This document shows positions 45,091-57,700 of a stretch of 64,000 nucleotides of DNA, one piece after another. The notes under the pieces were generated by a model. The model was not told the origin of the DNA, ran no database searches, and worked only from the letters and a program-made list of their open reading frames with translations. Each line of letters opens with the position of its first letter. The stretch's first letter is position 1. Source of the DNA: Otis tarda (taxonomy: Eukaryota > Chordata > Aves > Otidiformes > Otididae); assembly GCA_026413225.1 (NCBI GenBank), contig CM048552.1:204055553-204119552 (forward strand), written 5' to 3'. A program made the position numbers and the translations under genes.

Positions 45091-47394
45091 TGCGTTGAGC
45101 ACAGAGTGTGCCTTCAAAAGGACCGAGAGGTGAATTTCCCACTTCTTCATGTACGGAAGAATTACAGCAAAGGAACTCTTATTCCCCTGTGCTGCGAAAC
45201 ACAGACTACAGAGCAGCTCAAAGCATAACATTTTGGACTGTAATCTAAAATTTCCTCAAATCTGAACCTTAACCAGAATTTTTTGTTTAGTTTTACACTC
45301 TTTATGTGGGTTTCTTGCTCCAAGTACTGTCAACACCCAATTCAGTAGGCAAAAGACAGCAAGGAATTGGGCATCATTCGGCATTTGTAGCACAGTTAAT
45401 TACTTGTATAACATATAATGACTTCCTGAGATCTAGTGAGAAGGCCAAAAGTAGTGACTACGGCTAGGTTCCCTGTAACTCCAGATGAGTGGAGGAATGC
45501 ATCCTTCTCCCTCGGTTTGCTGGAGCAAACTGAGTTTTGTCCATGCAATCTGAACTGTTGGATGAGATAAAACCAGATCAAATGTAGACTCCAAAGTTAT
45601 ATACACCTAAGGAGCCAACCTGCAGTCCTGGCTCTGTAGTCATCTGATGAGGGACCTGTCTGGGGACAGCTTACTGCCCTAGCAGAGCCGGGGGATCAGC
45701 AGCAAAAGAGGAAATTATGCATGCCTAGGTTTTATCTCAGCGTGATGGCAGGAGGGGCACAATGGTCATTCAGATGGGCTTGGAAGCTCTCCTGGAGTTT
45801 CAGCTGCAACCTCTGAGACTCCCACCCCCCATTAAGCTGAAATTATCCAACTGCTCTGAAACTCCTGGAAAAAAAATGGGAAGGCAATAGACAAGCAGGC
45901 AGGCAGCACAGTTACATAAACATCATTCCAGTGGGAGACTAGCCTGAAGAAGTGGGGTTTGGATGTCTTTGACTTACATGCACAAACTGGTTGTGCATGA
46001 GGACTAGCAGGAGTCAATTTAAACAACAACAAAAGAAGTAACAGCTAATATAAGAGTGAAAGGTGAGACCAATTATCCTTGTACCAAAAATTCCTGGTAC
46101 TCACAGGAAAAGACTCACAGCTTTGTACAAAGGAAGGTTAGTCTCAGAAAAAGGGAGTACATTTTGTTAAAGAATCACTGTTCTCTCTGCTGAAAGGTAG
46201 AATGTATTTTTCCAAAGGGTCCAATAATTTGCCTTTGCAGTTATATACTGGTGAACATTGGGGATAGCTATCAAATAGGGGTTGGTGTTGGCCAGCCCAA
46301 GTCTGAAGACCATTTTTTTTTAGCAGCTAAGGAAAATAAGTTTTACAGCCCAGGAACAGCTCAACAGTTCCTTCCCTGAAGAATAAAACATTCACAGAAA
46401 TCAGTGGGGGTCCTGGCTGAGAAGGGAACAGAATTCCTGGTTGAGCTTGTAGCCCCATACAACACTCTAGCATGTAACGTGATGCTGAACTGTGCTTCGG
46501 CAGGCAAGGGCATAGAAGGGACTTCATGGTTCACATACAGATCCTGAACCACAGTGGGTGGGATGTGATGGTCTGTACAAACTAACGGTGTTGCACTTGG
46601 TCAGGATATCAATTCCCACACTGCTGTCCCATAGATACATCCACCATAGCCATTGGAGAGCTCTGGCTGGTAGAAGAGCTGAGGCGCAGCCTATAGACTT
46701 AGAAATTATTTACCATCTGTGCCTGCCCATGGAAGGACACCCAAATTTCAGACACAGCCACAGGAGCTTGTACACCCACCCGAAAGAGCCTGAAGAGCAG
46801 CTCTGCCCGCAGCCTGCACGTGGAAGGGACGGAGTCCAACCCATGTGCTGCTCTTGGCATTGAGCCCGCTTACGGGGAACGCCGAGAACTAAGTCCACAT
46901 TTAATATCAGACAACCATTGCAAGGCAGTCAACGTCGATTTGGAAAGAAGAAAGATAACTAAAGAAAAGACAGACTGACAGGGAGCCCTGAGGGGGCTCA
47001 CTGGGGCTTAAGGGGAAGAATTGCCCCAGCTTTTAGCCAGGTGGAGGGAGTTTCATGGCAGCAAAAGGCGCCATGCGACTGCCTGCACGGCACACGCTGT
47101 AGGATGCAAGGATGTGGCTGGGCTCCAAAAGGAGTTTGCTTTGTGGCTGTCGATACAGTCCCTTGATTCATGGCTGGGTTTTGTTTCTCTCTCGACTTGT
47201 TGTTTGAAACACATGTGCAAACTGGCCAGAGTTTTGCTTTTTGTACTGTTCGAGGATGATCAGAACACAAAGTGCTGTCTCATGAGTTTTGTCGACCCGA
47301 TTCCCTTCCAGAAATTTGCTCACATCTGATTTTGTTTCCTCTGCCCACTCTCCGTAGACAACTGAGTTTCCAGTGTCATTTGCCTCCTACGCAC
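45091..47394. other. Unique non-coding stretch
   Basis: Open frames stay near or below 100 codons (plus 46558-46863; plus 47021-47329) with overlapping frames on the other strand. No repeat family or RNA gene is recognised. Confidence 0.5.
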
Positions 47395-47670
47395 GCTCAT
47401 TAACCCATTTCCCTCCACCTCCGATCCTACAATGCCCATTTTATCCAATTAATGGTAGGAAATAAGTGGGATTTTTATGACAAGGGTGTGAAGTTCCGTC
47501 TGACACTTTGCATCTTTCCAAAGAACAATGCTCTTTTAATAATTATGTTCAAATGACCATTAAGTTGGTGCTGCCACAGTTCTCCCTTCAGTTTTAATGA
47601 ATATAATAAACAGGAACAAACCTCTGCTATCTGCAGCTGCTGCCATTGTCTGTGAACCGCGCGTTGCTTC
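47395..47670. promoter_or_regulatory. Candidate enhancer-like block with homeodomain and SOX-like sites
   Basis: CCAATTAATGG (47445-47455) holds a paired homeodomain-like core. GCTCATTAACCC, TTAATAATTATG and AATGACCATTAAG add further cores. CCATTGT (47643-47649) is a SOX-type site, followed by GTGAACCGCG, a RUNX-like word. No open frame or repeat is present. The density of such words resembles conserved developmental enhancers; alignment is needed to support it. Confidence 0.22.
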
Positions 47671-48080
47671 AGAGAAGTTTATTTTAGCTTTAAACCTTTT
47701 TCAAACAATGTGAGAGAGAGTGAAAAAAAAAAAAAAAGCTGCTGCTTTTTTATCAGCTCTCGCCTTTCCCAGATGTTTTTTTGCATGAGAAATGCTACAG
47801 CACAATTAAAAAAAAGCTTCATTTTCAGAAGTATTTGGGAAGCAGGACCCCAGTAAAGTCCCAGGGCTCTGAGAGCGCTCAGAAAATCGTCAGCGCTGGA
47901 GTGCAAAGTCTCACCTGGTCATATGAGCACGCAAATCCCAGCTCTGCCAGTGGCAGAGTACCCATGTAACGGGGTGCAGGGTTTTCAGTCCTGGCTGGAC
48001 AAGGAGGAAATCCTGGCCTGATAGTCTCCTTGTTTGGGGGAAATCTCTTAAGCTTTTTTAAAATGTCGGTCTATCCCAGT
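47671..48080. other. Unique non-coding stretch with an A run
   Basis: An A run of 15 lies at 47723-47737. The two short frames flanking it are anonymous. Confidence 0.5.
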
Positions 48081-48150
48081 AATGTTTTGCACTTAGGACC
48101 CTTCAAGCAAGGATTTCAGAGCATTTTATAATAATTTCCAGCACTAGGAA
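48081..48150 (-). mobile_element. MIR-like SINE fragment, 3' part
   Basis: CCCTTCAAGCAAGGATTTCA followed by GAGCATTTTATAATAATTTC (48119-48138) matches the reverse complement of the distal MIR-type region usually read as GGATCTCAAAGCACTTTACA. Only one block is clear, so confidence is moderate and the ends are approximate. Confidence 0.35.
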
Positions 48151-49164
48151 CAGACCTGCATGAGACTGAGACAAAGACCCCGAGAATCGTGGTGCGTGGT
48201 CCTTGCTCTGAGCGCTAACATTTAACTGACAGAGCATTGCAGATGGACAAATATTTATTCTCACCTCATCAGAATTGAGTTCTTGCTCTGTATGGTTTGA
48301 CCTTTGAATTTTTTATTCAATATTCAGACAAACCTCTGCTGCATATACTACCTTTAGTGACCATACCCAAGTTAAATTGCTCTTCCCTAAATATTTTGTT
48401 TCAGATGCGGGTATCTGCAGGAGTCCTGAAAAGTTTTGAACACTGGAAACGCTTACTTTAACATTATGATTAGAATGTACATACAACTTTTGCAGCATTG
48501 TGATTAAGGTTGTGTCAGCAAGTAACATTTAAAAGCCAAGTTTAGAGACTTATAACTCACTGAAGAAATTCACTTGGGGCTAAAAGTTGGCTTTTCAAGC
48601 AGTTCTGTGGGAGTTAGCCAATATCTTTGAATTTCTTGGCTTCTCTTGGCTTTGAGTCACAACGTTACTGAAACACGAGTTTCTTATTTGCTATGTTTAA
48701 AAATTGATCTGTTGTCTTCCCACCCATAATATAAGGTAGCCCCAATTGTTAATATTTGACCTAAAAATAGTTATATGTTTCTTATTCAAGGGCAGAAAAT
48801 CTGTCAATTGCAGACAGATTAACGAAATAACCAAACCCACATTGTGCTCTGGTACTTAGTTTTATTTCACACGAAGATGGCTGACGATACATCTCTTTGC
48901 TGACACAATTTGTAATACCATTTCCACAGGGCTGATCATGAACATTGTAAGGTGTTTTGGGGATTTATTAATTCCCTGAAGGGACAGTATACATGCATAG
49001 TGTTGTTTGTCTTGCACATGCATGACAGATAAAAATCCAGATGGTTTCACCTCCAAATGAAAGTGTTAGGTGATAACTTGGCTACTATTTGGTTGATTTG
49101 CACAGTTGGTGATTTGGGGTTTTTTCCCCCCCTTTTTATGTCTAAAGGGATTAAAACATTGCAA
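48151..49164. other. Unique non-coding stretch
   Basis: Short anonymous open frames only (71 codons minus at 48313-48528). A C/T run near 49120-49137 is the only simple sequence. No repeat family is recognised. Confidence 0.5.
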
Positions 49165-49265
49165 AACCTCTTTCCTCTGAGCCTTTTCAAGGTTTAAATC
49201 AAGGCTTACAACAGCCCTGGGAGGCAGATTTTCAAATCACCTATTTTTATGAAACATATGCTAAT
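49165..49265 (-). mobile_element. MIR-like SINE fragment
   Basis: CTGAGCCTTTTCAAGGTTTA, then AGGCTTACAACAGCCCTGGG (49203-49222) and AGGCAGATTTTCAAATCACC (49222-49241), follow the antisense MIR order in which CTCACAACACCCTGTGAGG-type and AGGTAGATAAGTATTAT-type blocks succeed a CAAAGCACTTTACA block. It is strongly diverged. Confidence 0.4.
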
Positions 49266-52200
49266 ATTATATTGTGAGTAGGTAGCTGTGTTTGCTGTAG
49301 TGCTATGTACATTATTGTAGGGCTGTACATACAGTTATCTTAAATTATTACTGTGACGTTGTCATTTGGAAACCTCACACCTTTTTTTTTTTCGCTTAGC
49401 ACTAACATGAAAGCAGGTTCTGATTAGGAATATATGAAGTTACTGATTTTCCCTTCATGGAGCTGTTTGAAATATTTTTGGATTTTGATGAGGAGGCATT
49501 CGGAGGAGGATTCAGTCCTCTTGCAGTTACCATGAAATTTCAGGTTTACCCAAAAAATCCTTCAGCATCCTCTGCCCTCATCTGCTGTTCTTTTTCTTAC
49601 ACCTCCAGGACTCACTCCCACCCTCTCTAGATTGATAAGTCTGGGATTGAATGGTCTTCTCTATAGGAAACCATCAGCTCTTTGCTCAGGAAATTGAGGA
49701 CATATCCTCTGATGGCTGCACTTCCACAGGATCCCGTGAAAGTAGTTTTCAGGTTGTGTTGGCTCTGTGACTGGTCATGATTACTTTGAAGACTTCTACT
49801 CTTACTTAGCATGGACCAAGCTTTTATTGACCCAAAGTGGAATTCTGGCATTGGGAAGAACTCTCTTGAGGGGAGGGCTTGGCTTTTGGGAACAGGACTT
49901 TTGTAAGAACCAGCGGTGACAGGAAGGAGGTGTGGAGGATGTGGCTGGAGAGGACAAGGAAAGCTGCATTTCCCAAAGAGGAGGGTGCCAGGGAAGCTGC
50001 TACAGAAGGAGATGCTCACAGGGCCCTGAAGAAACAGGTCCGGAAGTTTTAGTCAGTAGCGAGACACCTTGGATGAGGCTTCAGGTATTAAGCCCCAGAG
50101 AGAACTCTTGCTGCTGTTTTTAGTTTTTTTTCCATAAATAAAAATATATCTTAAAGGTTGACAGCTTTTTAGCTCTAGCACTATCCTTGTTATCAAACCC
50201 CAACAAACTAGAAATGATCCCTGTCCTGCCTTCCCCAGCCACATTTGCTGATGCTGTTGGCAGACATCCCTCTCTTCCCAAGCTGAAGAACACCAGTTTC
50301 GTTTTTTTTCCATCTTCTCGTCCACCTTGTTGCCCTTTCTTCATATCTGCATGTCTGTTCACTTGTCGTCTCCCTCCCTCAGGACCCTCCACATGTGGGG
50401 CGAGGACTGGAGAGATGTTACCTTTCAAAAATACTCGTGACCCTGTTTTGGTTGTTCTGCTGGAGGTTTCACACAACACCGCTTCTTGCTGTAGAGGGAA
50501 GTGGCCAATTTAAAATGGCATAGCTCATTAATGTGGTTAGTGTAACATGACTTAATGTCACTTACTCTTCTGCAAAACTTCAGGTTATCATAATCATTGC
50601 CACCATTTCACAAACCCCAGAAGTATTCACAATATGTCGTGAGCACATTCCCAGGGGAGGCTGGAGATACATAGGGGCTGCAAGGCAGGACATGGTGTTT
50701 GTGGAAAGAAAGGAACATCAAACGCATGGAGGTTGCTACCACAGCTTCTTCATTCTCTGACACCACAGGGGAGGAAGAGCTGCCTTTCAGAGACCTAGGA
50801 AAGACAAAATTATTGACTGACCCAGTTGGCTGGTGCCCATCATGTTCAGCCTGGCCACCACAGCTCTCGCCCCAGCAGCACCAGGGAAGGGTGTGCAGCT
50901 GGCCCAGATGTTGGTGCAGGGTGCTGAGAGGGACCATCCGAGGTGAGGTAGCTGATGAAAAGTTATCATCCTGCGTTGCTTTGGTGAAACATTTACCCGT
51001 GGGTATTTCCTGGGATTTTAAGAGAAGGCGGGCAGCAATGTTTGGTACCCACTAATTAGATGCAGTTTGAACTGTGTTGTGGTAATGTAGTGAAAATCTG
51101 GGCCCCTGCTGTGACATCTGCAGCCAGACAAATGACTCCACCCAGCCTCTGGTCAAAGCCTATGTTTCCAATTCAGCAAACAACAGCTAACATACTGTAA
51201 GGGCTCTTCAGAAAGGCAGAGATGTATAAAAGACCTATTCCTATTTTTTCCATAAGATATTAAGCAGGACTGAAAAATGCATGCAAATTTTTTTTTTCCA
51301 GAAAGGTGCTTTATGGGCAGTAAATATTGTTTGTGATTATACACATTATTTTTTTTGAGAAAAAGGCTATTACTATTCTGTTGGTAGTTCCATGATTTAA
51401 AAGGTAGAAAAAGAGTCCTAGAAATTAGCAGATCTGAAGATTTGGGAATCATTTCCTGTGGGACATGTGAGGTCTTCTTCCTAATGTACATGTTACTTAA
51501 TTTAAAAGCCAGCATAAGCCTTGCATGTAATTCTGTAAGATGTTAGAAAAATATAACTAAGGCTCACAAGTTTATTTTTTTTTCCAAAAAGCAATGGTGC
51601 CCTCTCCAAAAGCACAGCTTAGAGGATTGCAGATTCCTACACTCCTGAAAGGAAGGGCAATTGCCAAAAAGAGGAGAGATCTCATGAATGTTGCGACAAT
51701 GTCAGAGTTGGTGGAAAGACCTTCCCCACTGCCCAAGCTTAGATGAGTCCCTCTGCGAGGGTGTAGGACTAAAAAACATCTGTAGGTGTCAAAAGGGTTG
51801 ACCAAGAAAAGTAATACAACTAAAAGGATGGCATGCTATGTAGTAAAATAATACATTTGGTGAATGGGAGATCTATAAATAGTTTTGTAAGGCTTGAAGA
51901 ATTATTAAAAGAGGGCTTAGTATCTGGTTATGTGATCCTTCAAGAGCTCCAGCTGCTCAATAGCTTGTTTTAGACCACAGCACAGAACCAGAGGCAGTAC
52001 ATTTTACAGATGTGCTTTCACCCTTTGCAGACGCGTTACTGGAGGGCATTGCAGAAGGTCGCCAGCGTACTGCCAAAATGGTGTGTGCCTTCCATAGGAG
52101 GCTGCTACCACCACAAGAAGACGCTCAGTCTGTTGGCTCACAGCGTAACTGCCTCCCAGTTTCATCTCTGGAGGTCTGTGGTCCTCAGTGAGCTGGCAAA

Positions 52201-52589
52201 GTGGCAGCCACCACAGAAACGCCCGTCACCCTGTCCTGTAATAAGCTGACCACTTTTCCTAACATTAATATTAATAACCCCTCTCTCCCACACAGAGAGT
52301 GGCATGGGGCAGAGCAGTTGTGCTGTCTCGCTACAGCTACCATGGAGCCTGTTCAAGCATTGTTCGGTGCTGGAAGCTGCCTCCAATTAACCCAGCTGCA
52401 CCTCCTTATTAGGAGTGGAGAGATGGCTGCCATTCGACGTGATGCTAACCACAGCACTCCCGCCTGCCACCAGCCAGAGAATTTGGTGTGTCCTCGCCAC
52501 GTTGGCTCCACAGCCAATTGGACTCCCCTTCAAGGAGATTTAACCTCCTCCCGCCTAGATCTGCAGTGAGGTTTAGTTTCCTAAAGGCA
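49266..52589. other. Unique non-coding stretch
   Basis: Open frames up to 130 codons (minus 49627-50019), 122 codons (plus 52201-52569), 120 codons (minus 51153-51515) and 119 codons (minus 50120-50479) overlap other frames and lack motifs. T or A runs occur near 49381-49392 and 51288-51298. No transposon is recognised. Confidence 0.5.
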
Positions 52590-52720
52590 TAGAGGGAAAC
52601 TAGGATTAAGAGGTGTTTAGCCAAATCCTGTTGACACCAAGGAGATCTAGGTGCCAGCTGGCACGTTGCTTTTGTAAAGACCAAGTCTGTTGAAGCCAGT
52701 GGGACATGGACACCAGACTA
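52590..52720. repeat. Ancient amniote fold-back repeat fragment
   Basis: GGATTAAGAGGTGTTTAGCC, AAATCCTGTTGACACCAAGG, AGATCTAGGTGCC and GTTGAAGCCAGTGGGAC follow the order of an old repeat with TAGGTGCCTAAATCC and CATTGAAGTCAATGGGAC words in both orientations. It is decayed and its limits are approximate. Confidence 0.4.
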
Positions 52721-53219
52721 GAAGAGTAAAGCAGCTCTCCGGGTGCAGTCGCCTATTTACGTTGCAGGTTCCCATATCTTTTTGAAGCCTGACCCCATGT
52801 GCCTGAGGGATCCCATTCACAATGCCTATCTGACTTAGCAGAAATGGTTGGAGAGCAGCACTGACTTGCAAAGCTGGGCATTGTCACCCCTTCAGCCATT
52901 CAGGCCAAACCCAACCTAGACCGTGCACCAGCACCACCAGCCCCCTGCCCTTGTATCAGCGTAAAGTGAGCGCTGAACGCCCTGGGCTGGGCAGGGCTGG
53001 TTGCATGGCACGCACACCAGTGCTGCTCCAGAGCCGCAGCCGTTGACTCAGGGGACGTGCAGACAGCTGGCTGTGCTAAATTAGCCCTGCATGAATTATC
53101 AGAGTTTGTGAGTAAAACCTGAAAGGTCCTTTTGCAAACGGGACCTCAGCTTCTACAGCACTCGGCAGCTTTTGTAGTGTTAAACTCGGGCTGCTTGGCT
53201 GGGTCTCACGAAAGGGGCC

Positions 53220-53600
53220 TTACTCCTCTGGCAGAGGTGCTAGCGTCCTCCCGGAGCACGGCGAGCAGGGATGCTCCCCATCACAGCGAGCGCTGCCGGC
53301 TCCCTCACTGGAAAACTCATCTGAGAGCAAGAGCGACATACGGCTGGGGGCAGTGCTGGGGAAACGGCTCTCAGCTGTGCACCAGGCATTTCCCTGCTCC
53401 CTGCAAAGGAAATCAAACTTAGCGGCAGCTTTCAACCCATCGGTTCCTCACCTAAAGGGTCCTACCATGAGAGTGTAAAGCGCTACTTGCACCCGTAACC
53501 TGGCTTTATCTTCTGCAAGCAGCACGCTGAGTCCCTGGAAGGAGGCTGTCGGCCCTGCGGAGGTACGCGGGAGCTCAGCGTTCAGGCAGGGCTCAGCGTC
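53220..53600. other. CpG-richer patch
   Basis: CpG sites cluster at 53240-53300 (GCGTCCTCCCGG, CACGGCGAGC, AGCGAGCGCTGCCGG), 53330-53345 (GAGCGACATACGG) and 53548-53582 (GTCGGCCCTGCGG, GTACGCGGG, CAGCGTT). It could be an unmethylated regulatory patch or a lncRNA start. No TATA, initiator or open exon supports a specific promoter call. Confidence 0.3.
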
Positions 53601-53755
53601 CATCTCTACAGCACGAAGCTGGAAAGCACATGAAACCAAATTACTCAGATTTTCCCATCTGTGCACATGTGCTTAGCTGGTGTTAAATTATCAGTGTAAA
53701 GGCCTAGTAGCTTCGTAATGTACACACAGAAAGATTCCCACAGATTTTTCCTTTC

Positions 53756-53772
53756 TTTTTTTTTTTTTTTTT
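53756..53772 (+). repeat. Poly-T run, 17 nt
   Basis: Seventeen T bases follow CCTTTC. On the minus strand the run reads CAATAAA and further A, so an AATAAA word is embedded in it by composition. It is a simple mononucleotide tract. Confidence 0.9.
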
Positions 53773-54619
53773 ATTGAAGCCAGCTGAGTAAATTCGTAGG
53801 AAGTTGTAACAGGACAAGTGAAATGTATACCCACATTCCCTAGGAATCCAAATGCCTTTAACACATACTGTATTTCATGTGAAATTTATTTTAGAAGACA
53901 CCAGAACAACATAACTTTTTCATCGCTGTGTTTTAAAGCTGTCACTTTTGAATGAAATAAGGTGACAAGAAGAAAAAGAAAACGTGAAAATCCCAGAACT
54001 TGATACCCTCCTCCCACACTTTAAGAGAAGAGATTAACTTCTTCGTTTTTCTGGGTCACTTTCAAATTTATTGCTAATTACAGAATAACTTTAAAATGCA
54101 GCCCCCATTTAAACTACTGTGAGCTAGAAGCAGCTGGAATGACTTAATTTACTTTGGAGTTGGGTTCTGTCTTGCGCTTATTCTCTAGTTTGTCTCAGAA
54201 AGAGCTGCAATCCCATTTCTTTTAAGTAAAAACTATTTCTGTCTGTGGCAGGAAAGCAGTATCTGGGCACCGCACGAGCGGGGATGGTCCAGGGAGCTGG
54301 GGGAGCTATCTGATAACACGTGGGGTGGTCAGATCACTGAAGAGCAACGTCCACGCCCATCTCCAAGGGCTTAGCAGACTTGCTGTTGGTCTCAGCAGCC
54401 GTGTTGATCTGTGTGGTCGCGCTGGTGAGCAGCTTGGCCATTGGCAGCAGCTTGCCAGTCCTGGCGTTTGCAAGGCGATGGTACCATGGCATCCTTTGCC
54501 CAATTTCTACCCTGGCTCCACTGCCTTTTGTGCTTAGCCTCATGAAAATCTGGGAGCCAGACCTCCAGCTTGTTTGAGTCAGTGGCTGATTGATGCTATC
54601 TGAGGGATCTGAAGGTCTC

Positions 54620-54700
54620 CGCAGTCAGTTCCTCATTTGTAAAATAAACTGAGCCGAGCTTAATGAGATTTTTTGAGATGACTTTGGTGAGCCCTGCCTC
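54620..54700 (+). mobile_element. Possible MIR-like SINE fragment
   Basis: CAGTTCCTCATTTGTAAAAT (54624-54643) closely matches the diagnostic MIR block CAGTTTCCTCATCTGTAAAAT. TTAATGAGATTTTTTGAG follows where MIR has its AATGAG-type stretch. Only one block is clear, so this may be a coincidence. Confidence 0.35.
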
Positions 54701-57700
54701 GGGCGCAGTAGCACTTAGCCCACAGCAATGAGGGCTGATGCTGTCTGTGCTGCCTGCAACCAGGCAGAGATGGGGCAGTGGTCACTGATGGGAGGAAGAA
54801 CTGCGAAAACCAACATCTCCTTGGGGCTCGCATTACCAGTTTGTGATGGGGATGAATTCTCAGAAGGGCACGATCCTTCTCGATTTGAATTCAATGTGAT
54901 GTGCTATGCCAGGATACAAGTCTGGGTTTTCTAGAAACAGTTTCTGCATTAATTCAGAAGTTAAATTATTTGTTACCCACCTATATGATAGCTGCATGAT
55001 AACTGCAGATGCAACTTAATATTGCAGGAGATTCTTCTCCAAACTTACCCACGAGTCAGTGTGTTGCTGAGCTGCGAGGATTTCCTCACCTGAGTAAGTG
55101 CAGGGCTGGGCTCCAGGTGTTTTGTGGGGTGGCACATTTCCAGAAGTTCACATACAACGCAGGGATGTGTCCCACTTTGTGCAGACAGCTAGACCTGCTC
55201 TTGCTGGGCTGCTGACCCCTTCTGCTGTTGAACTGGAGCAAGAATGAACTTTAGCAGAGCTGAGTTAAGGCTTTGAGCCCTGGAGCTCCTCAGCAACCGT
55301 AGCTTTAGTTGGCGCGTTCAGCAAACACAGATCCAACCCCTTCTCTCACACCTTGTCCTTCATAAATGCTATTGCTTAATGTGAAGCCTGATTTTGAAAT
55401 CACCCCTGTCTTCCAAATGAGCTCAGCCCCAGCATACTGGTCATCACATACACATCTAGCAAGGATTCCCTACTGCCTTCTGAAAAGAAATCAAGATGTT
55501 TAAATGAAGAGGGGGACAAGGCAATGATATAAAGGCTTTAACTTGTGAAATAACTGTTGCTTTGCAGTAGTTGAGGTTCATTTTTGGAGGCTGAGATATC
55601 TTGTTTATCATTGCCGTAAGAGTCCAAGTTGCCAGGAGATCTGCCCCGCAGATTTGTGCTCTCGTGTTGTATGGCTGAGAGTTTCCTCAAGGGCCGAGGG
55701 AGTTGGTCCTCCAGCTCTCACAGAGGCTCCCATGCTTCAGTCATTAGCAGAGCGTGGGATTTCCCTGTACAGCCATGCTCATGGCCATGCATGGATTAAG
55801 ACTTTGCTGTTCATTTTAGGATAAATTTTGCTCACTTGGGCAACTTGTGGTAGTCATTGACATTGGCTCCATTCCTTGTGTAAGGAAAGGGTGACCATGT
55901 GAACCAGGAGCAAAGCCTTCAGTACTCTGATTTTTCAGCGGTACCACTCATCTCTTCTCTTTGGCTTTACCCTTGTGCCAAGCCTTTCCACAATGCCTGT
56001 GCCCTTTTCTTCCCACACTCTCTCCTGATTGGTTTTTCTGCACTATATTCCTTGCTCTGGGGGATGAGTGGGACTTTCATCTTCGATGAGGGAGCTCAGC
56101 ACCAGGCTGGATCAGAAGAAAATGCAGGAAACAGTGCTTTTCTGATGGAATTTGCTGATTCAGTGAATCTGAGCAGTCTCGTGGAGAGGCTTTGATTTTG
56201 GCACAGTTCTGCTGGACCGTGGTGGACTCCTGGCCTTCTCCCCTTTCATTCCCTTGCTTCTCCGGCATCCCAGACAGAGCCAGCTCTCCTGGGCTATCTG
56301 AGGCCGTGAATCCCGGCCAGCCCCACAGCCCAGCTCCAGTCACTTTCCTGGAGCATTTAGAAAAGTGTAGGCTTTCCTTCCAAATCCCTAATGAAAGTCC
56401 AGTTTCCAAAGAGTGAAATGCTCCCCAAGGCTGCCCAGCTCCTCTCTGCACTGTGCAGGGATAGGGCCTTTCCATTCTGACGTATGGACTCGGTCCAGCT
56501 TTCAGAGGCTTTGTGCCCGGGAGAGGCGTAGGTTTGGCAGGACTCGTCCGCTGCTCAGCGCCACCAGCTCTCACGCAGCCATCATGACAGCCCTAATCAT
56601 GTTGACAGTCTGACATGGGGCTGGACCTCCCCAAAGGAGGACAACTGCAGGTACAGGCAGAGGATGCTGCCTCCTTCCTTCCCCCACGTCATCTCTGCTC
56701 TCGTCTCATCACCCCCCGCAAACACCTCTGCGGAGATCTTTTTGCTCTTCTCATGGAAATATTGGTAGCTGCAGTCTCTCCCTGTTGGAAACAAAGAACA
56801 CTTTGGGGGCTGGGAGGCGTTTCCCCCTCCTGTCATCTGTAAGGGAGCCGTGACCTCAGGGAGAAGTTCCTCTCTCCTCCATCTCCCTGAACAAGCGGAG
56901 ATGATCAGGCCCTTTCAGGCAACAGTAAAAAATTGTCTAAATGACCTCAGACTTGAGGGTTATTGGGTTTTGGTTTTAGGGGTTTTTTTTAAGAGGTCAC
57001 CCATCACCCCAGTGTCTGAGTGTGCATCCCTGGGAGAAGCCATCTGGAGTGGCTGTTACCCCACCAAATAGAGGTACCTGGACACACACACCCCAGGGAG
57101 AGCATGCCGGGTTTGTTTTTAGAGGTTTGCTTTTCCTGCATTACTTTCTTCCCTTTGTCAAACTCTAGGAACCGAGAAGGTCACAGGGCTGATTATCTTG
57201 GCTATATGCAGGCAGCATTCAGGCTTCCCAGCAGAGCTCTGTCAGTGCAGTTCAGGCCGGACCGTAACTCCCCTGAGCTAAATCTGTCATTTACGCTTAG
57301 TTTTCTGTCCATGAAAAATATTTACTAGGGCTTGAGTTAAAGTTGCCAGAAAAAGCCTTTGTTTTACCCAATGGTCTAGTAGTTAAGGGAGCTTTCTAGG
57401 ACGCAGATAGAGGTATTCATCCTAATGCACTCATGGCGTTGGATAAAATAAAACCTCCCCTAATACTGCAGAGGAGCTGAAATCCTCAGGTGCTCCCTGT
57501 CTAGCGTAATAACATCATCACTGAGTTTTTTTGGCTTGTCTCCTTTGAAATGAAACATGCCAAAATACTAATGACAAGGGATTTTTAAAGAGTCAGTGAT
57601 TTGTTATGCTGGAAAATGGACGAGTGTGGAAGACAGCAGTTTTGGAAAGCTCATACACATCACCAACCTCCCTCCAAGTTTTAGCTGAGACCTTGTAAAA

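Larger units (their letters stand above)
52721..54619. other. Unique non-coding stretch with a CpG-richer patch
   Basis: It contains the CpG-richer part listed at 53220-53600 and the T run at 53756-53772. The largest open frame is 96 codons (plus, 53132-53422). No repeat family or exon pair is recognised. Confidence 0.5.

Noticed and set aside
56077-56574. A 165-codon minus-strand open frame
   Set aside because: It lies in GC-richer DNA that is open in several frames on both strands, and no protein family is recognisable.
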